Shown here in pieces: positions 49,674-52,355 of a DNA stretch of 52,355 bases (positions within the stretch are counted from its first letter, which is position 1; each line of letters begins with the position of its first letter). The DNA lies in the NCBI GenBank assembly GCA_937910875.1, contig CALENA010000010.1, positions 1-52,355 of the forward strand. Direction: 5' to 3'. The notes beneath the pieces are model-generated. The model worked only from the letters and a program-made list of their open reading frames with translations. It made no database searches and was not told the origin of the DNA. This DNA is from an uncultured Desulfobulbaceae bacterium. GTDB taxonomy: Bacteria; Desulfobacterota; Desulfobulbia; Desulfobulbales; Desulfocapsaceae. The position numbers and the translations under genes were made by a program.

Positions 49674-50931
49674 ATGATGCTCAAACCTTCCATACAAGCC
49701 ATGATCCTGGCCGGTAGCCGGGTTGATGAACTGAACGTTCTGACCCATTATCGTCCCAAGTCAGCGGTTCCCTTTGGCGGCTTCTGCCGGGTGATTGATT
49801 TTGCCCTGAGCAATCTGATGCGCTCAGGCATTGAATTGATTGCCATTCTCAGCCAGTATCGCAGTTATTCCCTGATCAACCATATAGGCACCGGCGCCGC
49901 CTGGGACATGATCGGTCGTTATCGCGGTATTTCTATTCTCCCGCCCTTCAAGGATCGGGACCATGGTGACTGGTACCGGGGAACGGCCGATGCGGTCTAC
50001 AAAAACCTTGATTTTGTCCAGTACCATGACCCGGAAGAGATCCTGGTTCTCTCCGGTGACCATATCTACCAGATGGATTATCGGGAGTTGATCAGTTACC
50101 ATCGGGAAAAGGGTGCCGACCTGACCATGGCCGTGGTGGAGGTGCCTCCGGACAAGTCTCACCGGTTCGGTGTGGCGGCCATGGATAATGAGGATGGAGA
50201 ACGGGGGGGGGCGTGTCCTGGGTTACTGGGAAAAACCCGGGGAGTACCGCTCGAACTGGGCCTCGATGACGATCATGTGTTTCCGGCCCCAGGTCCTGTA
50301 TCAGGCTCTGGCTGCCAATCAGGCGTCCGAATCCTTTGAGTTTGGCCGGGACATCATCCCCATGCTGATGGCGAGAGGAGCACGGATTTATGGCTATAAA
50401 CACCGGGGCTACTGGGGCTATACCCGTACCGTGGATGAGTATTGGCAGGCGAATATGGATCTGCTGGGAGATGCCCCGGCCATTGATATGGAGCAGTGGG
50501 GCTTGCGAACCAATCTTGAGCATCGGGCCATTCGTGACTCGCAGCCGACCCTGATCCGTGAGCAGGGGGCGGTTCGTAACAGTCTGCTCTATAATGGCTG
50601 CGTGATTGAGGGCGAGGTCAGCAATTCGATTCTCTTCCCCGGGGTGCATGTGGGTGCCGGGGCATTGGTGGAGAATTCTGTTCTCTTTTTTAATAATGTT
50701 GTAGAGCCGGGCTGTCTCCTGAACAAGGTGGTGGGCGATGTCAATACCAGGTACGGGGCCGGTTCGCTGGTTGGGGCTGCCCCTGGAGAGACGGCCGCGC
50801 CAGTGACCGTGGTCGGCTGGAATAATCAGGTGCCGCCCGGCAGCCGGATCGGGGCCGGGGCAACCATCTTCCCGCGAATTGGCGCTGAGTTCTGGCCGCA
50901 GGTTGTTGAAGCCGGGAGGACCCTGTCATGA
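49674..50931 (+). pseudogene. GlgD-like ADP-glucose pyrophosphorylase paralogue, frameshifted at a G9 run
   Basis: Two overlapping frames make one 418-aa NTP-transferase plus left-handed beta-helix protein. The first (from ATG 49674) reads to a run of nine Gs (50203-50211), after which homology continues one base later in the second frame (GRVLGYWEKPGEYRSNWASM…). Eight Gs would restore one frame. The nucleotide loop that should read LAGGxGxRLxPLT is LAGSRVDELNVLT, so the key Gly and Arg are lost. The later blocks PKSAVPFGG, YRGTADAV and LSGDHIYQMDY remain. This fits a regulatory GlgD-like subunit beside the catalytic GlgC gene. The frameshift may be a sequencing error, a recent mutation or a phase-variable tract. 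Confidence 0.85.
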
Positions 50932-52193
50932 TCCGTCAACCTGAGACCCTGGTTCTGCTCCTGGCTGGAGGCGTTGGCAGTCGCCTCAATCTCCTGGTTG
51001 AGAGTCGGGCAAAACCTGCGGTGCCCTTTGGCGGGCTCTATCGGATTATTGATTTCAGCCTCAGTAATGTGATGAATTCCGGCCTGACCCGGGTCGGGGT
51101 CCTGACCCAGTACAAACCGCTGTCGTTGATGCGTCATATGGGTCTGGGCGAGGCCTGGGATCTGACCGGACGGAGCCGTGGGGTCAAGATTCTGCCTCCG
51201 CGCACCGGTTCCAAGGATTCTGACTGGTATAGGGGGACGGCTGATGCTGTCCGCCGTAACCTGGATTTTCTTGAGGCCAATCCAGCCGATGAGGTCCTGA
51301 TTCTCTCGGGTGATCATATCTATCACATGGATTTTTATGCCATGCTTGAATATCACCGCTTCAAACGGGCCGATGTGACCGTGGCCATGATGGTGGTGCC
51401 CAGGAGTGAGATTCACCAGTTTGGAGCCGGAATCGTTGACCGCGACAATCGGATCATTGATTGGGAGGAAAAACCGGAACAGCCGCGCACCAATCTCGCC
51501 TCCATGGGAATCTATATTTTTGACCGCAACTATCTGCTGGAGACTCTGGCCCGCGACCGGGAAGAGGTGGATTTCGGTAGCCATATTCTGCCCTGGGCCA
51601 TGGCCCATGATAATGTCTTTGCTTATCCTTTTTACGGGTTCTGGCGGGATGTGGGCACGATCCAGGCCTATTGGGAGGCCAATATGGAGTTGCTGCAACC
51701 CGGGACCTGTCTGAGTCCGGAAAAATGGGGTGTCCGGACCAATGTTGAAGCTGAAGGACGGGTGGCAGATCGGGCTCCTGCCCGGTACGGCCATGGGGCA
51801 GTGGTTCGAGGTTCAATGATTTCGGCTGGTTGTACCATCAAAGGCATGGTGGTGAATTCGGTCCTGGCCCCGGGGGTGGTGGTTGAGGAGGGGGCCGAGG
51901 TCCGTGATTCAATTCTTTTTGCCGACTGTGTGATTGAGAGTCGGGCGGTAGTTGATCTGGCCATTCTCGATAAACAGGTCAGGGTCGGCACCGGGGCCGT
52001 GGTCGGGTCTGGCGGGCGCGATGCACGGCCCTGTAAGCTTTATCCAACACATCTCTATACCGGTATAACCCTGGTGGGCAAGAACGGTGTGATTCCGGTA
52101 GGTCAGGTGGTGGGGCGTAATTGTGTCATTAGGGCCCAGACAGGCGCTGATGCGTATCCAGGTGCAGTCGTACCGGACGGAGAAACAGTCTGA
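50928..52193 (+). CDS. glgC: Glucose-1-phosphate adenylyltransferase
   Basis: A 421-aa enzyme making ADP-glucose for glycogen. It has LLAGGVGSRLNLLVESRAKPAVPFGG (only key parts quoted), YRGTADAVRRNLD, LSGDHIYHMDF with the metal-binding Asp, DWEEKPEQP, SMGIYIFD and a C-terminal left-handed beta-helix of hexapeptide repeats. Its ATG overlaps the stop of the GlgD-like gene (ATGA), so the two are coupled, as expected for a heteromeric enzyme. The catalytic loop is intact here. Confidence 0.94.
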   Translation: MIRQPETLVLLLAGGVGSRLNLLVESRAKPAVPFGGLYRIIDFSLSNVMNSGLTRVGVLTQYKPLSLMRHMGLGEAWDLTGRSRGVKILPPRTGSKDSDWYRGTADAVRRNLDFLEANPADEVLILSGDHIYHMDFYAMLEYHRFKRADVTVAMMVVPRSEIHQFGAGIVDRDNRIIDWEEKPEQPRTNLASMGIYIFDRNYLLETLARDREEVDFGSHILPWAMAHDNVFAYPFYGFWRDVGTIQAYWEANMELLQPGTCLSPEKWGVRTNVEAEGRVADRAPARYGHGAVVRGSMISAGCTIKGMVVNSVLAPGVVVEEGAEVRDSILFADCVIESRAVVDLAILDKQVRVGTGAVVGSGGRDARPCKLYPTHLYTGITLVGKNGVIPVGQVVGRNCVIRAQTGADAYPGAVVPDGETV

Positions 52194-52219
52194 TTGACGG
52201 CACCAGGCCATGAAAATCA

Positions 52220-52247
52220 TTGCCTTCTGGGACCGCTCAGGTATTAT
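52220..52247 (+). promoter_or_regulatory. Candidate promoter for tRNA-Arg
   Basis: TTGCCT (52220-52225) and TATTAT (52242-52247) with a 16-bp spacer lie about 27 bp upstream of the tRNA, followed by a GGCGCC box-like sequence. Confidence 0.5.
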
Positions 52248-52273
52248 GGCGCCTGATTTATTTCAGTAGATTT

Positions 52274-52349
52274 GCCTTCGTAGCTCAGGGGATAGAGCAC
52301 AGGATTCCTAATCCTGGAGTCGCGCGTTCGATTCGCGCCGAGGGCACCA
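52274..52349 (+). tRNA. tRNA-Arg (anticodon CCT)
   Basis: A complete 76-nt cloverleaf with encoded CCA. The acceptor stem GCCTTCG pairs with CGAGGGC (one G-T pair), the anticodon stem CAGGA/TCCTG closes the loop TTCCTAA with CCT as anticodon, and the T stem is GCGCG/CGCGC around TTCGATT. It reads AGG codons. Confidence 0.95.
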
Positions 52350-52355
52350 TGTAAA

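Overview
The window reads as chromosome of a sulfur-metabolising anaerobe of the Desulfobacterota, most likely Desulfobulbales. This rests on a complete dsrMKJOP locus of the sulfate-reducer type, a second cytochrome c/FeS/NrfD membrane complex, an EF-G of the mitochondria-like type known from spirochaetes, planctomycetes and delta-proteobacteria, many CXXCH and iron-sulfur proteins, and GC-rich coding DNA. No rRNA, CRISPR array, prophage or intact IS transposase gene is visible.

Layout. 1-4.6 kb: a decayed AlbA_2-type regulator, a four-PAS hybrid histidine kinase, an inverted-repeat element and a zinc-ribbon membrane protein. 4.6-10.5 kb: a B12-type radical SAM protein, a large membrane protein, then a three-gene quinone-redox complex (tetrahaem cytochrome, Tat-exported FeS protein, NrfD-like membrane subunit). 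10.9-15.4 kb: fusA, a P-loop ATPase, a eukaryote-type HisA and small genes. 15.6-22 kb: a diguanylate cyclase, SlyD-like FKBP, UspA, a Tim44-domain protein, and a reverse-strand trio (MazG-like hydrolase, stand-alone RluA partner domain, RluA). 22.3-30.4 kb: Prc protease, then an RsbRD_N-domain gene followed by dsrMKJOP, closed by a strong terminator. 30.5-38.2 kb: flavodoxin-like protein, prepilin peptidase, pyrK-pyrD, a DUF1232 protein, aroD-aroE, an SGNH-like lipoprotein and aroA. 38.7-46.6 kb: mainly reverse strand, with crcB, lptG, a Cys-rich protein, lipid-A/glycan genes, a HgdC-type activase and a DUF362 protein closely packed. 46.8-52.35 kb: a RACo-like ATPase, a DHH phosphoesterase, two tandem ADP-glucose pyrophosphorylase-like genes (the first frameshifted at a G9 run) and tRNA-Arg(CCT).

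How parts work together. DsrMKJOP should link the menaquinone pool and periplasmic electron carriers to cytoplasmic sulfite reduction through DsrC. The triad at 8.05-10.5 kb has the same three-part design as DsrJOP and is probably another quinone/periplasm exchange module. The tandem GlgC/GlgD-like genes point to glycogen synthesis. PyrK/PyrD and AroD/AroE/AroA serve pyrimidine and aromatic biosynthesis.

Most notable: (1) a possible undescribed ATP-driven reductive system, made of a short HgdC-type activase with both cluster cysteines, a DUF362 protein and a Cys-rich protein faintly like HgdB, all in one reverse-strand gene string, with a ferredoxin-less RACo-like ATPase nearby; (2) an intergenic ~100-bp repeat family (four copies and a fragment), one copy split by a 180-bp palindromic element with a TAA target duplication; (3) the G9 frameshift in the GlgD-like gene; (4) the eukaryote-type HisA; (5) two small Cys-rich proteins below usual annotation length limits.
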